Shown piece after piece: positions 1 to 10,500 of a DNA stretch of 64,000 nucleotides; position 1 is the first letter of the stretch; every line of letters begins with the position of its first letter. The notes beneath the pieces were generated by a model, which was not told the DNA's origin, did no database searches, and worked only from the letters and a program-made list of their open reading frames with translations. The DNA is taken from NCBI GenBank assembly GCA_035995425.1, contig DASYKM010000201.1:24719-88718 (forward strand), read 5' to 3'. The DNA is from CADEED01 sp035995425. GTDB taxonomy: Bacteria > Pseudomonadota > Gammaproteobacteria > Steroidobacterales > Steroidobacteraceae. The position numbers were made by a program, and so were the translations under genes.

Positions 1-1
1 C

Positions 2-1021
2 GGCGAGTCGCGGCTCACCCGCGGCAGCTATGGCAGCGACGAGATCTACACGCGCTTCGCTTTCGATTCCCTGCCGCAGTGGAAGTGGCTGTCGGACCTG
101 TCGGGGCTGCCGATCCTGCACCAGATCGGCGTGCTGTTCTTCTTTCAGAAGCGCGAGGCGTACGTCGATCAATCGCTCGAAGTGCATCGCCGGCTGAAGC
201 TGCCCACCATCGAGCTCGATCGCGCCGCGCTCGAGCAGCGCTATCCGCAGGTGTACTGGAAAGACATCGAGGTGGGATTGTTCGAGCCGGAATTCGGCGT
301 GCTCATGGCACGTCGTGCCGTGCAGACGCTGGTGAAGCAGTTCGTGAAGGCCGGCGGTGAATACCGGGTGGCGGCGGTCAAGCCGCCCGCCGCGTCCGCC
401 GCGTTGACGCAGCTCGAATTGAGCGATGGGTCCACGGTCTCGGCGGCTAACTACGTATTCGCCTGCGGTCCGTGGCTGCCGAAGGTGTTTCCGCGCCTGC
501 TCGGGCCGCGGATTTTCCCGACGCGCCAGGAAGTTTTCTTTTTCGCGCCGCCGGCCGGCGACGCGCGGTTTGGACCTGCGGCCCTGCCCGGCTGGGCCGA
601 CTTCAACAACGGCGACATTTTCTACGGCATGCCCGATCTCGAGGCGCGCGGCTTCAAGGTCGCGAACGACAAACACGGATTGCCCATCGACCCGGATCGC
701 GGCGATCGGGTCGCGTCGCCGGGTGCGCTCGCGGATGCGCGCGCGTACCTGGCAAAGCGCTTCCCGGCGCTCGCGGGCGCGCAGTTGAACGAAGAGCGCG
801 TCTGCCAGTACGAGAACAGCTCGAACGGCGATCTGCTGATCGACCGCCATCCGACGGCGCCGAACGTGTTGTTAGTCGGCGCGGGATCCGGTCATGGCTT
901 CAAGCATGGACCCGAGGTCGGGCGCTATGCGAGCGAGCTGCTGACGGCGAAACTGAAAACGGCCGAGCCGCGGTTCAGCCTGGAAACGAAGGCCGAGCAG
1001 CAGAATCGGGCGGTGCACTGA
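2..1021 (+). CDS. FAD-dependent oxidoreductase, DAO/sarcosine-oxidase-like (5' end outside window)
   Basis: The reading frame is open from base 2, so the N-terminal GxGxxG dinucleotide-binding part lies upstream of the window; 339 residues are visible. The C-terminus has the DAO-family ending LLIDRHP...VGAGSGHGFKHGPEVG, which lines the flavin in monomeric sarcosine oxidase and N-methyltryptophan oxidase. A cysteine in RVCQYENSSNGD sits about where sarcosine oxidases attach FAD covalently. By family, it would oxidise a secondary or N-methyl amine with O2, giving H2O2. The substrate cannot be read from sequence. The TGA stop lies in the left arm of a palindrome shared with the convergent Sel1 gene. 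Confidence 0.8.
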   Translation, partial: GESRLTRGSYGSDEIYTRFAFDSLPQWKWLSDLSGLPILHQIGVLFFFQKREAYVDQSLEVHRRLKLPTIELDRAALEQRYPQVYWKDIEVGLFEPEFGVLMARRAVQTLVKQFVKAGGEYRVAAVKPPAASAALTQLELSDGSTVSAANYVFACGPWLPKVFPRLLGPRIFPTRQEVFFFAPPAGDARFGPAALPGWADFNNGDIFYGMPDLEARGFKVANDKHGLPIDPDRGDRVASPGALADARAYLAKRFPALAGAQLNEERVCQYENSSNGDLLIDRHPTAPNVLLVGAGSGHGFKHGPEVGRYASELLTAKLKTAEPRFSLETKAEQQNRAVH

Positions 1022-1112
1022 AAAAGGGGACATTCCTATTTTCCTGATACCAGGACGTATCGCCTTTGGGTGCACCCTGCTATCAGAAAAATAGGAATGT
1101 CCCCTTTTTCAG
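1018..1112. repeat. REP-like palindrome, copy 1 (between convergent genes)
   Basis: The 32-nt arms at 1018-1049 and 1081-1112 are complementary with one mismatch, around a 31-nt loop. The core of each arm is AAAAGGGGACATTCCTATTT. The stop codons of both flanking genes (TGA at 1019-1021 and, on the minus strand, at 1109-1111) lie inside the arms, so the element forms both 3' ends and could act as a two-way terminator. The same core recurs at 3161-3222 and 13151-13247. Confidence 0.85.
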
Positions 1113-1630
1113 TGGAGGGAGAGCACCTTCAACATCGCCTCGGCCGCTTGCTTGTCGGCGTCGGTGGAGAAATTGCTGTCCAGCTCGATCACTTCATGGA
1201 GCAATACCATGGCCTTGCGCCGGCCACCCTTGCGCGCCGAATGAATCCGCGCCAGCTCGAGGCAGGCCGATCCATCCTGTAATTTCCGCGCGCGCTCGAA
1301 CCAGCTTATGGCGGTTTTCAGATCGCCGCTGTTGCGGAAATTGATGCCGAGATTGACCGCCGCCGATGAACAGCGAACCCCGCGACTCTGATTGTTGTAG
1401 GCCTTGCGATACCAGTGCGCGGCCTTCTTCAGATCCTTGCGCACCCCGGTGCCATCCGAATAGTAGTTGCCCAGGTTGAGCTGGCTGCCTTCGTCGCCCG
1501 CCTCGGCGGCGGCCAGCAGACACTGGAACGCCGCGCGTAACTCACCGGCTTCCTCGAGATAGTCCGCCGCCGTGAACAGCGCGTCGATCTGGATCTTGGT
1601 GGGCTTCGTCTTGCGAGTTCGCGATTTCAT
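1109..1630 (-). CDS. Sel1/TPR-repeat protein
   Basis: A 173-residue protein with Sel1-like helical repeats. The clearest is GSQLNLGNYYSDGTGVRKDL followed by KKAAHWYRKAY, the usual G-x-LG-x-x-Y-x-x-G-x-GV pattern. Further helix pairs follow (AAVNLGINFRNSGDLKTAI, SACLELARIHSARKGGR). There is no signal peptide, so a cytoplasmic scaffold or adaptor is likely; the partner is unknown. It is convergent with the DAO-type oxidoreductase and divergent from the Tat-exported FAD enzyme 53 bp away. Confidence 0.75.
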   Translation of the reverse strand: MKSRTRKTKPTKIQIDALFTAADYLEEAGELRAAFQCLLAAAEAGDEGSQLNLGNYYSDGTGVRKDLKKAAHWYRKAYNNQSRGVRCSSAAVNLGINFRNSGDLKTAISWFERARKLQDGSACLELARIHSARKGGRRKAMVLLHEVIELDSNFSTDADKQAAEAMLKVLSLH

Positions 1631-1683
1631 GGACTCTTATAACCCGAAGCGAATACCCTCGCCTCCAAAGGGAGCGAACTCGC

Positions 1684-3162
1684 ATGAAAAGAAGAGAATT
1701 TGTCGCCGCGTCACTCGCGGCGCTCGGTGCCAGCGGCTTTTCTTTCCGCGCGCGTGCCGCGATCCCGGACGAGCTGCCGATTCTCTCGAGAACCGGCAAG
1801 CCGTTGCTGCTCACGCGCGCCGAAGTGGAAGAGTTGCGCGCTGGCTTGCATGGCGCACTGCTGCTGAACGGCGATACCGGCTACGAACAGGCGCGCCGCA
1901 TCTGGAACGGCGCCTTCGACCGCCACCCCGCGGCGATCGTGCGCTGCGCCAACGCCACCGATGTCGTCGACGCGGTGCAATTCGCGCGCAGCCACGACTT
2001 GTTAGTCGCGGTGCGCGGAGGTGGACACAGCCTGCCCGGCCACTCGGTATGCGAAGGCGGTCTCATGATCGATCTCGCGCCCCTGCAAGGCGTGCAGGTC
2101 GACCCGGGCGCGCGCACCGTGCGCGTGGATCCCGGCGTCTGGCTTGGCACCATGGATCGCGAGCTGCAGAAATCCGGATTCATCGTACCCGCGGGCACGG
2201 TCTCGCATACCGGCGTTGCCGGCCTGTCCCTGGGCGGCGGCATCGGCCGGCTGGCGCGCAAGTTCGGGTTATCCATCGACAGTCTGGTCGGAGCGAATCT
2301 CGTGACGCCGGACGGGAAGCTTCGCAAGGTCGATGCGCAGGAAAATCCCGATCTGTTCTGGGCCATTCGCGGCGGCGGCGGAAACTTTGGCGTCGTGACG
2401 TCGTTCGAGTTTCGGCTGCACGAGTTGCGCTCGAAGCCGATTGGTGGCGATCTGGTGTTTCCGATCGACCAGGCGCGCGGCGTTCTGGATTTCCTCGCGG
2501 ATTTTGCCGAGCGGGCGGCCGACGAATTGTGGATGGATCCGGTGCTCGAGTGCGATGCGCAGGGCACGCGGCAGCTGATGCTCAATATCTGCCACTGCGG
2601 AACCACGCAAGCCGCGCAGAGAGACATCGAACTACTGCGAAAGGCCGGGAAGGCGATTCGCGACAACGTCGGCACGCGTCCGTTCGTGACGCTGCAATCC
2701 GAGCACGATGGCGATTCACCGCGCGGCCGCAGTTACTACATGAACGGCGCCGGCGTGCTCAAGCTGGAACCGGCGTTGCTCGATCACGCAATCCGTAGCA
2801 TTCAGGAGCCTGGCGCGGAGCTGGGTAAGGTGAGCCTCACGCAGACCGGCGGCGCGATTACGCGCGTGGCCCCGGACGCCACCGCCTTTGCCAACTGGGT
2901 CGCGCCGTTCAATGTGGTCGTGCGTGCATCCTGGGAAGAAGCCGACAAAGCCGTGGCGCGGACCGCCTGGCAGAAGGCCACGTGGAAAGGTTTCGAGCCT
3001 TTCGCGCGCGGCATCTACGCCAATCTCAACCTCGCCGACGCGGACCCGAAGCTGATCGCGGCGTACGGCCTGAACATGAAACGGCTGGTGGATCTGAAGA
3101 CCCAGTACGACCCCACCAACCTGTTTCACCTGAACCCGAACATTCCGCCGCGTGCGGCCTGA
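1684..3162 (+). CDS. Tat-exported FAD-binding oxidoreductase (PCMH/BBE family)
   Basis: A 492-residue protein starting with a twin-arginine-like signal, MKRREFVAASLAALGASGF then ARA, so it is probably exported folded with its flavin. The FAD_binding_4 domain shows RGGGHSLPGH, where the His is the usual covalent flavin attachment site, and GLSLGGGIGRLARKFGLS. The end PTNLFHLNPNIPP is the berberine-bridge (BBE) C-terminal motif. Family members oxidise sugars, alkaloids or phenolics using O2; the substrate here is unknown. AAAGGGAGCG lies 8 to 15 bases before the ATG and supports this start. It lies head-to-tail with a palindrome and convergent with the TonB-dependent receptor. Confidence 0.87.
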   Translation: MKRREFVAASLAALGASGFSFRARAAIPDELPILSRTGKPLLLTRAEVEELRAGLHGALLLNGDTGYEQARRIWNGAFDRHPAAIVRCANATDVVDAVQFARSHDLLVAVRGGGHSLPGHSVCEGGLMIDLAPLQGVQVDPGARTVRVDPGVWLGTMDRELQKSGFIVPAGTVSHTGVAGLSLGGGIGRLARKFGLSIDSLVGANLVTPDGKLRKVDAQENPDLFWAIRGGGGNFGVVTSFEFRLHELRSKPIGGDLVFPIDQARGVLDFLADFAERAADELWMDPVLECDAQGTRQLMLNICHCGTTQAAQRDIELLRKAGKAIRDNVGTRPFVTLQSEHDGDSPRGRSYYMNGAGVLKLEPALLDHAIRSIQEPGAELGKVSLTQTGGAITRVAPDATAFANWVAPFNVVVRASWEEADKAVARTAWQKATWKGFEPFARGIYANLNLADADPKLIAAYGLNMKRLVDLKTQYDPTNLFHLNPNIPPRAA

Positions 3163-3222
3163 GGAAAAGGGGACATTCCTATTTATCGGGCTGCCAATAA
3201 ATAGGAATGTCCCCTTTTCCTC
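3161..3222. repeat. REP-like palindrome, copy 2
   Basis: Perfect 26-nt arms at 3161-3186 and 3197-3222 flank a 10-nt loop, again on the AAAAGGGGACATTCCTATTT core. The outermost GAGG/CCTC bases also pair but differ from the other copies. It sits directly after the FAD oxidoreductase stop and 6 bp from the stop of the convergent receptor gene, so it probably ends both transcripts. Confidence 0.87.
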
Positions 3223-3228
3223 CACTCG

Positions 3229-5643
3229 CTAGAAGTTCATGCGGAAATTCACGCCGATAGTGCGCGGTGGATTGGTCAGATAACCCACGCGCGCGCTGCG
3301 GCCGCGTTCGCGATCGACCGAGAGAAACGCACGTTCGTCGAACAGGTTGTTGACGAACAGCCCGCCTTCCCAACGGTCGGTGCGCACACCCCAGCGCAGG
3401 TTGACGATGTCGTACGACGGCAGCTCCGGATCGAAATCGATGACGGTGCTCAAGGGAACTCCGCCGAACGGGATGAGGCGAGCGGAGCCGTCGTTGAGGA
3501 ACCCCGTCGGATGATCCTTGATGACGCCGAAATTCGGCTCCTGGTCGGCGAGCTGCGTGAACGACGATCCGACGTGCTGCGCGGTGAGCCGCACGTAACT
3601 CTCGAGCGACGAGGTCAGCGCCCAGTTGTAGGCCGCGGTTGCGACCGCCTGCAGCTGCGGGGATGTCGGCAGACGATTGCCGTCGCGAATGCCGCCGATC
3701 GGCGTACCGGAGTTCGGATCGATCTGCGACTTGGTGATCTCGGCATCCGCGTACGTCGCGGACAGCCCCAGGTCCCAGTGCTCGTCGGGACGCACGAACA
3801 TCTCGATCTCCGCGCCTTTTGACTCAGCGTCGGCGTTCAGGATGATGCGCGAGGAGCACGAGCCCGCATCGGCGACGACCTGCAGTCCGTCGATCTTGCT
3901 CATGAACACCGCGGCGTTGAACGTCACGCGACCATCCGCAAGCCGGGTCTTCGCGCCAACTTCGAAATTGGTCACTTTCTCATCGTCCCAGGTCGGATGT
4001 CCGCCATAGGTGATGAGATCGTCCGCCGAACACAGCGTGACGTTCAGTGGATCGTTGATGCCGCCCAGCCGGAAGCCGCGCGCCACCTGCGCCGTGAACT
4101 GCATGTTCTTGGCGGGGCTGAACGACAGGATCACACGTGGAGAGACGCCATCGGAGCTGGTCTTGCCGAGCTCGTCGGTGTGCGCAAGGTCGGCGAATGC
4201 GCCCCCGATGGTGATGACCCGGTCCTCGTCGAAATTGTAGTACCGCAGTCCGCCGGTGAGCGCCCACTCCGGGCTGAAGCGATACGTCGCCTCCCCGAAA
4301 GCCGCGAACTGCTTGAAGTCATACGACAGGCGCGAGTAGTAAGGCGTGTCCACGATGTTGTAGCCCACCGGGCGCGCCAGGATGGCGTCGTAGCCGGGCG
4401 TCGGCAGTGTCTGCGCGTAGTCGCGATCGGCGGACTGGTAGAACACGCCCGTGAGCCACTGGAACGGTCCTTCACCGGTCGAGGCCAGCCGGAGCTCCTG
4501 ACTGATCACCTGCATGTCGGTCTGGTCGATGAGCGGCGAATTGAGCCGCACGTTGGCAGGATTGCCCGCGGCGCCCTGGACGTCGAATGTGACGCTGCCG
4601 GTGAGCTGGCTCGCATCGCGATCCACCTCCACCTGTCGATCGATGTAGGTAGTTACGCTGGTCAGCCCCAGGTCGCCGCCGAAGCCGAACTCGAGCTTGA
4701 GGTCGCCCATCGTGAATTCATCGGTGAGGCCTTCGTCGATCTGCGTCACCTGGCCACGCTCACCTGGATCCAACTGCGGCTGCGTGGTGGTGAGTGTGTT
4801 GCCGAGGATGTTGTAGAAGTCGATGCGTGGAAAACCGTCGGTCTCGAGCTTCTGGTAGACGATGCGCGGCGTGATCGTGACGTTCTCGGTGGGCTCGAAG
4901 CGGAATGCGAGCCGCCCACCCGTGCGCGAACCGCCATTCACATCCTCGCGTACGGCGCGGCCTGGATAGTTGGAGTCGATGAAGCCCGGCAGCTCGCTGC
5001 GATATGCGACCGCGCGCATCGCGGCCTTTTCGCCCAGCGGAACGTTGACGGCGCCGCGCAGGCTGCCGCCCTCCTCGCCGTCGGTGGTGCTGGTGACGGT
5101 GAGATCGAGCGAACCGCCGGTCTCACCGATGTTGGGTTGCGCGGTGATGTATCGCACCGTGCCCGACGAAGAACCCGCGCCGAACAGCGTGCCTTGCGGG
5201 CCGCGCAGGACCTCGATGCGATCGAGGTCGTACAGATCGAGATCCGGCGTGAACAACGCGACCGAGATCGGCGATTCGTCGAGGTAGATACCGACGGATT
5301 CCTTCACGCCCGGCTGGTCGCGGATGACCTGGCCGGCGCTGATGCCGCGAATCGCAACCTGGCTCTGACCGGGCCCGAGGTCGGCGATGTACAGGCCGGG
5401 AACGTTGCGCGCGAGGTCGACGATGTTGGTCGCGCCCGATTCCTTGATGTCTTCCGATGAAAGCGCGGCGACTGAAAATGGCACGTCCTGCAACGAGGTC
5501 GCGCGCTTCTGCGCGGTGACGATGATTTCTTGGCTGATTTCGTCGTCCGTCGGCGGCGTGGTTGCCGGCGAATTCTGTGCGGACACAGCGAACGGCGTAG
5601 CGATGAAAAATGCGGCGGTGCCGCGCGAGACCCAGGACTTCAT
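3229..5643 (-). CDS. TonB-dependent outer-membrane receptor
   Basis: An 804-residue protein with signal peptide (MKSWVSRGTAAFFIATPFAV then SAQ). A TonB-box-like EIIVTAQKR is followed by a plug domain (residues about 45-155) containing DVPFSVAALS, IRGISAG and IEVLRGPQGTLFGAGSSSGT. The rest is a 22-strand-type barrel that ends in aromatic FRMNF, as expected for BAM insertion. It takes up a scarce large ligand (siderophore, glycan or aromatic) across the outer membrane using TonB energy. GGAGTGG precedes the ATG. Flanking flavin oxidases and an MFS symporter suggest a carbon or nitrogen source rather than iron; this is inference. Confidence 0.93.
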   Translation of the reverse strand: MKSWVSRGTAAFFIATPFAVSAQNSPATTPPTDDEISQEIIVTAQKRATSLQDVPFSVAALSSEDIKESGATNIVDLARNVPGLYIADLGPGQSQVAIRGISAGQVIRDQPGVKESVGIYLDESPISVALFTPDLDLYDLDRIEVLRGPQGTLFGAGSSSGTVRYITAQPNIGETGGSLDLTVTSTTDGEEGGSLRGAVNVPLGEKAAMRAVAYRSELPGFIDSNYPGRAVREDVNGGSRTGGRLAFRFEPTENVTITPRIVYQKLETDGFPRIDFYNILGNTLTTTQPQLDPGERGQVTQIDEGLTDEFTMGDLKLEFGFGGDLGLTSVTTYIDRQVEVDRDASQLTGSVTFDVQGAAGNPANVRLNSPLIDQTDMQVISQELRLASTGEGPFQWLTGVFYQSADRDYAQTLPTPGYDAILARPVGYNIVDTPYYSRLSYDFKQFAAFGEATYRFSPEWALTGGLRYYNFDEDRVITIGGAFADLAHTDELGKTSSDGVSPRVILSFSPAKNMQFTAQVARGFRLGGINDPLNVTLCSADDLITYGGHPTWDDEKVTNFEVGAKTRLADGRVTFNAAVFMSKIDGLQVVADAGSCSSRIILNADAESKGAEIEMFVRPDEHWDLGLSATYADAEITKSQIDPNSGTPIGGIRDGNRLPTSPQLQAVATAAYNWALTSSLESYVRLTAQHVGSSFTQLADQEPNFGVIKDHPTGFLNDGSARLIPFGGVPLSTVIDFDPELPSYDIVNLRWGVRTDRWEGGLFVNNLFDERAFLSVDRERGRSARVGYLTNPPRTIGVNFRMNF

Positions 5644-5795
5644 GCGACCACTCCTTCTGTCGTTTTTTTGTACGTCAGCGGGTCTTGAGCGACCTTCCCC
5701 CCGCTGTGCACTCGTGGCGCGAAGTATGGGGTTGGAATCCTTCGTCTCGCAAACAACGGAGGTTTACCAGACGAATCCTACAAACAAGAAGTTTG

Positions 5796-7436
5796 TCAGG
5801 CGGGAGAGTCCTTGGTTTCCCTTAGAAACAGCGCGCCGACGATGAACGTGATCGTCGCCACCACCACCGGATACCACAGCCCGTTATAGATATTTCCTGT
5901 GGCCGCGACGATCGCGAACGAGGTCACGGGCAGGAAACCGCCGAACCACCCGTTGCCGATGTGATACGGCAGCGACATCGAGGTGTAGCGGATGTTCACG
6001 GGGAAGAGCTCGACCAGCCACGCGGCGATCGGGCCGTACACCATGGTCACGTACAGCACGAGGATCGTGCACAGCAGGATCACCATGGGGTAATTGAATG
6101 CCTGCATGTCGGCCTTCGGCGGATAGCCGGCGGCCGCCAACGCTTCCTTGAGTTTCGCGGTGACGGCGTCCTGGCCCTTCTTGTAGTCGGCGGCACTGAG
6201 CCCCTGCTCGAGCGAGGCGATCTCGATTGGTCGCTCGCCGATCTTCACCTGCGCGGGACCGCTGCCGGAAGTCGCGTTCGAGTACGACACGCCCATCCGG
6301 GCCAGCGCGCCTTTCGCGAGGTCGCAACCGCTCGTGTACTTTTTCTTGCCGATCGGGTCGAACTGGAAACTGCAGTCCGCCGGATCCGCCACCACCGTCA
6401 CCGGTGAAGACTTCACCGCCGCATCCAGCGCCGGGTTGGCGAAGTGCGCTATCCCGGCGAAAATCGGAAAATACGTCAGAGCCGCCAGCAAGCAACCCGT
6501 GAGGACGATCTTCTTGCGGCCGATCCGGTCGGACAACGAGCCGAACACGACGAAAAATGGCGTCGCGATGAGCAACGCCGCGGCCATCACGAGTTGCGCG
6601 CTGGTCGAATCGACCTGCAGCGTCTTCTCGAGGAACAGCAACGCGTAGAACTGGCCGCCGTACCAGACGACAGCTTGGCCGGCGGTGGCGCCGAATAGCG
6701 CCAATAACACGATCTTGAGGTTCCCCCACTTTGCGAACGACTCGGTCAGCGGCGCCTTTGACAAGGTGCCCGCGGCCTTCATCTCCTGGAATACCGGTGA
6801 TTCCTGCAATTGCAGGCGGATGTACGTGGAAATGAGCAGCAGCACGATCGACAGAAGGAACGGCACGCGCCAACCCTGGTCTTCGAAGTACCCGTCGGGC
6901 ATGAACGTGCGGCACGCGAGAATGACGAGCAGCGAGAGGAAAAACCCGAGCGTGGCCGTGGTCTGGATCCAGCTCGTATAAAAGCCGCGCTTGCCGGGCG
7001 GCGCGTGCTCGGCGATGTAGGTCGCAGCCCCGCCGTATTGACCGCCGAGCGCCAGACCCTGCAGCAGCCGAAGCGCGATGAAGATGATTGGCGCGGCGAC
7101 GCCGATCGTTTCGTACGTCGGCAGACATCCGACGAGCGCGGTCGCTGCGCCCATGATGACGATGGTGATGAGGAAAGTGTGCTTGCGGCCGACGAGGTCA
7201 CCGAGCCGGCCGAATACCAGCGCGCCGAACGGCCGCACGAAGAACCCGGCCGCGAAAGCCAGCAGCGCGAACAGGAACGCCGTGGTGTCGTTCATCCCCG
7301 AGAAGAACTTCTTGGTGATGATGGTGACCAGCGAGCCATAGAGATAGAAGTCATACCACTCGAACACGGTGCCGAGTGACGACGCAAAAATGACGCGCTT
7401 GTGTGCCGAGTCGATGGCCGGGCCGCCTGTGCTCAC
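5796..7436 (-). CDS. MFS transporter, metabolite:H+ symporter (MHS) type
   Basis: A 546-residue polytopic protein. The start FEWYDFYLYGSLVTI and the loop motifs GRLGDLVGRKHTFL and GSLSDRIGRKK are the MHS-family signatures (relatives of ProP, KgtP and ShiA). GTG at 7436 is chosen because AGGGGG stands just upstream and the family N-terminus begins there; the frame continues open upstream without conserved sequence. An unusually long hydrophilic stretch of about 115 residues (NPALDAAVKSS to KADMQAFNY) with two cysteines splits the second half. The substrate is unknown, probably a carboxylate or betaine-like solute. Confidence 0.87.
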   Translation of the reverse strand: MSTGGPAIDSAHKRVIFASSLGTVFEWYDFYLYGSLVTIITKKFFSGMNDTTAFLFALLAFAAGFFVRPFGALVFGRLGDLVGRKHTFLITIVIMGAATALVGCLPTYETIGVAAPIIFIALRLLQGLALGGQYGGAATYIAEHAPPGKRGFYTSWIQTTATLGFFLSLLVILACRTFMPDGYFEDQGWRVPFLLSIVLLLISTYIRLQLQESPVFQEMKAAGTLSKAPLTESFAKWGNLKIVLLALFGATAGQAVVWYGGQFYALLFLEKTLQVDSTSAQLVMAAALLIATPFFVVFGSLSDRIGRKKIVLTGCLLAALTYFPIFAGIAHFANPALDAAVKSSPVTVVADPADCSFQFDPIGKKKYTSGCDLAKGALARMGVSYSNATSGSGPAQVKIGERPIEIASLEQGLSAADYKKGQDAVTAKLKEALAAAGYPPKADMQAFNYPMVILLCTILVLYVTMVYGPIAAWLVELFPVNIRYTSMSLPYHIGNGWFGGFLPVTSFAIVAATGNIYNGLWYPVVVATITFIVGALFLRETKDSPA

Positions 7437-7560
7437 GTGAAAACCCCCTGTTTCCGGTCGGGGCAGATTCTTATGACGGCAGGCTCCCGCCTGATCGCCC
7501 ACCCCTTGACACGGCCGGTACAATAACCGATCCGCGCATTGGAATTCCTTCAGCCCTTCG

Positions 7561-10500
7561 ATGGATAAGCCCGTAGATCCCCGCAAAACCCGCGTCGCCG
7601 CTTTCAAGGCGAAGGCGCAGCCGCGCGCGTGCATCGCGGTGCATGGCGCGCGGCAGAACAATCTCAAGAACCTGAGCCTCGAGATTCCGCTGCAGGAGCT
7701 GGTGGTGGTTACCGGCGTGTCGGGATCCGGCAAGTCCTCGCTGGTGTTCGACACGCTGTACGCCGAGGGCCAGCGGCGCTACGTCGAAACCTTCTCGCCG
7801 TACGCGCGCCAGTTCCTCGACCGCATGGACAAGCCGGCGGTCGACCGCGTCGACGGCATTCCGCCGGCCATCGCCATCGACCAGACCAACCCGGTGCGCA
7901 CCTCGCGCTCGACGGTCGGCACGATGACCGAGCTCAACGACCATCTGAAGCTGCTGTTCGCACGCGCCGCCACCCTGCACTGCCGGAACTGCGGCAAGCC
8001 GGTGCGGCGCGACAGCGCCGAGAGCATCTTCGCCGACGCCACGCGCCGGGCGGCGGCCGCCGGCGATCCGCGCGTCTATGTATGTTTCCCGGTCACGGTG
8101 CCCAAGAACTTCAAGGAAGCGGAAGTTCGCGGGTTGTTAGAGCAGCAGGGTTACGCGCGCATCCACGAGCGGCACGGCGACACGCTCGAAGTGGTGCAGG
8201 ACCGGCTGCGCCTCGGCAACGCCGAGCGAGCGCGCATCATGGAATCGCTGGAGACGGCGCTGCGCGTGGGCCGCGGCCGCGTGAATCTGCATGTCGTCGA
8301 TGACAGCGACCCACCGAAGACGGTCGAGAGCTGGAAATACTCGAGCGAGCTGCACTGCGCGGACTGCGATCTTTCGTACCGCGACCCGGTGCCGTCGCTG
8401 TTCTCGTTCAACTCGCCGGTGGGTGCCTGCGAGACCTGCCGCGGTTTCGGCCGCATCATCGGCATCGACTATGGGCTCGTGGTGCCCGACGAAACCAAGA
8501 CGCTGGCGGGCGGCGCGATCAAACCGTGGCAGACCAAGTCGTACAAGGAATGCCAGGACGACCTGGTGAAGTTCGCGAAGAAGCGCGACATCCCGCTCGA
8601 CACCCCCTGGTACGCGCTCACCGACGCGCAGCGCAAGTGGGTGCTCGACGGCGAGGGCAAGTGGGAGAAGAAGGTCTGGTACGGCGCCAGGCGCTTCTTC
8701 GAGTGGCTGGAAACCAAGTCTTACAAGATGCACGTGCGCGTGCTGCTGTCGCGCTATCGCGCCTACACGCCCTGCACCACCTGCAATGGCTCGCGCCTGA
8801 AGCCCGATGCGCTGCTGTGGCGCGTCGACGGCCGCAACGTTCACGACCTGGTGCTGATGTCGCTCGACAAGTCGCGCCAGTTCTTCGAAGCGCTGAAATT
8901 GCCGGCGCCGCTCGATGAAGCCGCGGACCTGCTGTTGGGTGAGGTGCGGGCGCGCTTCGCCTATCTATGTGAGGTGGGGCTCGGATACCTCACGCTCGAT
9001 CGCCAGTCGCGCACTTTGTCCGGCGGTGAGGTCCAGCGGATAAACCTGACCACGGCCCTGGGCACCTCGCTGGTCAACACGCTGTTCGTGCTCGATGAGC
9101 CGTCGATCGGCCTGCATCCGCGCGACATGCAGCGCGTCGTGCAGGTGATGCATCGCCTGCGCGATGCGGGCAATTCGCTGGTGGTGGTCGAACACGATCC
9201 ACAGATCATGCTGGCGGCGGACCGGTTGCTGGATCTGGGCCCCGGTGCCGGCGAGCGCGGCGGCGAGATCGTCGCCTTCGACACGCCCGAGGCCGTGCGC
9301 GCCAATCCGAAATCGCTGACCGGACAATATCTGTCGGGCGCGAAAATCGTCGCGCCGCGCGCGGCGCCGCGTGTCAAAAACCCGGCCGACACCGAGACCA
9401 GGGCGCGCATGGTGCCGGCGCAGAAGTCCATACACCTGCGCGGTGTCACGCAGCACAATCTCAAGAACATCGACGTCGAATTCCCGTTGCGCCGCCTGGT
9501 GTGCATCACCGGTGTGTCGGGCTCGGGCAAGTCCACGCTCATCGAGGACGTGCTGTACAAGGCGTTGCGCAAGGCCAAGGGCCAGCCGAGCGAGGCGCCG
9601 GGCACTTTCGACCGGCTCGATGGCGCGGAGCTGGTCGACGACGTGGTCATGATCGATCAGAGCTCCATCGGTCGCACCACGCGTTCGAATCCGGCGAGCT
9701 ACGTGGGCGCGTTCGACGTGGTGCGCGAGTTGTTTGCCAACGAACCGGTGGCGAAGGCGCGCAAATACACGCCGGGCACCTTCAGTTTCAATTCCGGTAC
9801 CGGGCGCTGTCCGACCTGCAGCGGCAATGGTTTCGAACACGTGGAGATGCAGTTCCTCTCGGATGTGTACCTGCGCTGCCCGGATTGCGATGGAAAGCGA
9901 TATCGCGCCGAGACACTGGAGATCCGCCGCGAGGGCGCCGACGGCTCGCGCAAGAACATCGCGCAGGTGCTCGACATGACGGTCACCGAGGCGCTGGCGT
10001 TTTTCCGCGGCAATTCCCATGTCGCCGTACGATTGCAGCCGCTGGTCGACGTGGGCCTGGAATACGTGAAGCTCGGCCAGCCCGTGCCGACGCTGTCCGG
10101 GGGCGAGGCGCAGCGCCTCAAGCTGGCCGGTGAGCTCGCCGAGGCCGCCGCCGACGACACGCCGTCGATCCGCGGCAAGCTGTTCCTGTTCGACGAGCCG
10201 ACCACCGGCCTGCACTTCGACGACGTTTCCAAACTACTGCGCGCGTTCCGCAAGCTGCTCAAGATCGGCCATTCGCTGCTGGTGATCGAGCACAACCTCG
10301 ACGTGATGCGCTCGGCCGACTGGCTGATAGACCTCGGCCCCGAGGGCGGCGACGCCGGCGGGCAGCTGGTCGCGGCCGGAACGCCGGCGCAGATCGAAGC
10401 GAATCCCGCCTCGCACACCGGCCGCGCGTTGCGCGAGTACGAGGCGACGTTTGTCGAGGCGGTACCGGGTTGGGATTCTCGTGAGAAGGCGCGAGGCGTC

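Noticed and set aside
3997..5460. 487-codon open frame on the plus strand
   Set aside because: It lies opposite the TonB-dependent receptor and lacks any domain; high GC creates long mirror frames.
5780..5796. ACAAAC-AAGAA-GTTTGT hairpin as a terminator for the MFS gene
   Set aside because: The 6-bp AT-rich stem overlaps the stop codon and lacks a T-run; too weak to call.
7506..7524. TTGACA followed by TACAAT upstream of uvrA as a sigma-70 promoter
   Set aside because: The spacing is 7 bp rather than about 17, so the two hexamers cannot work together.
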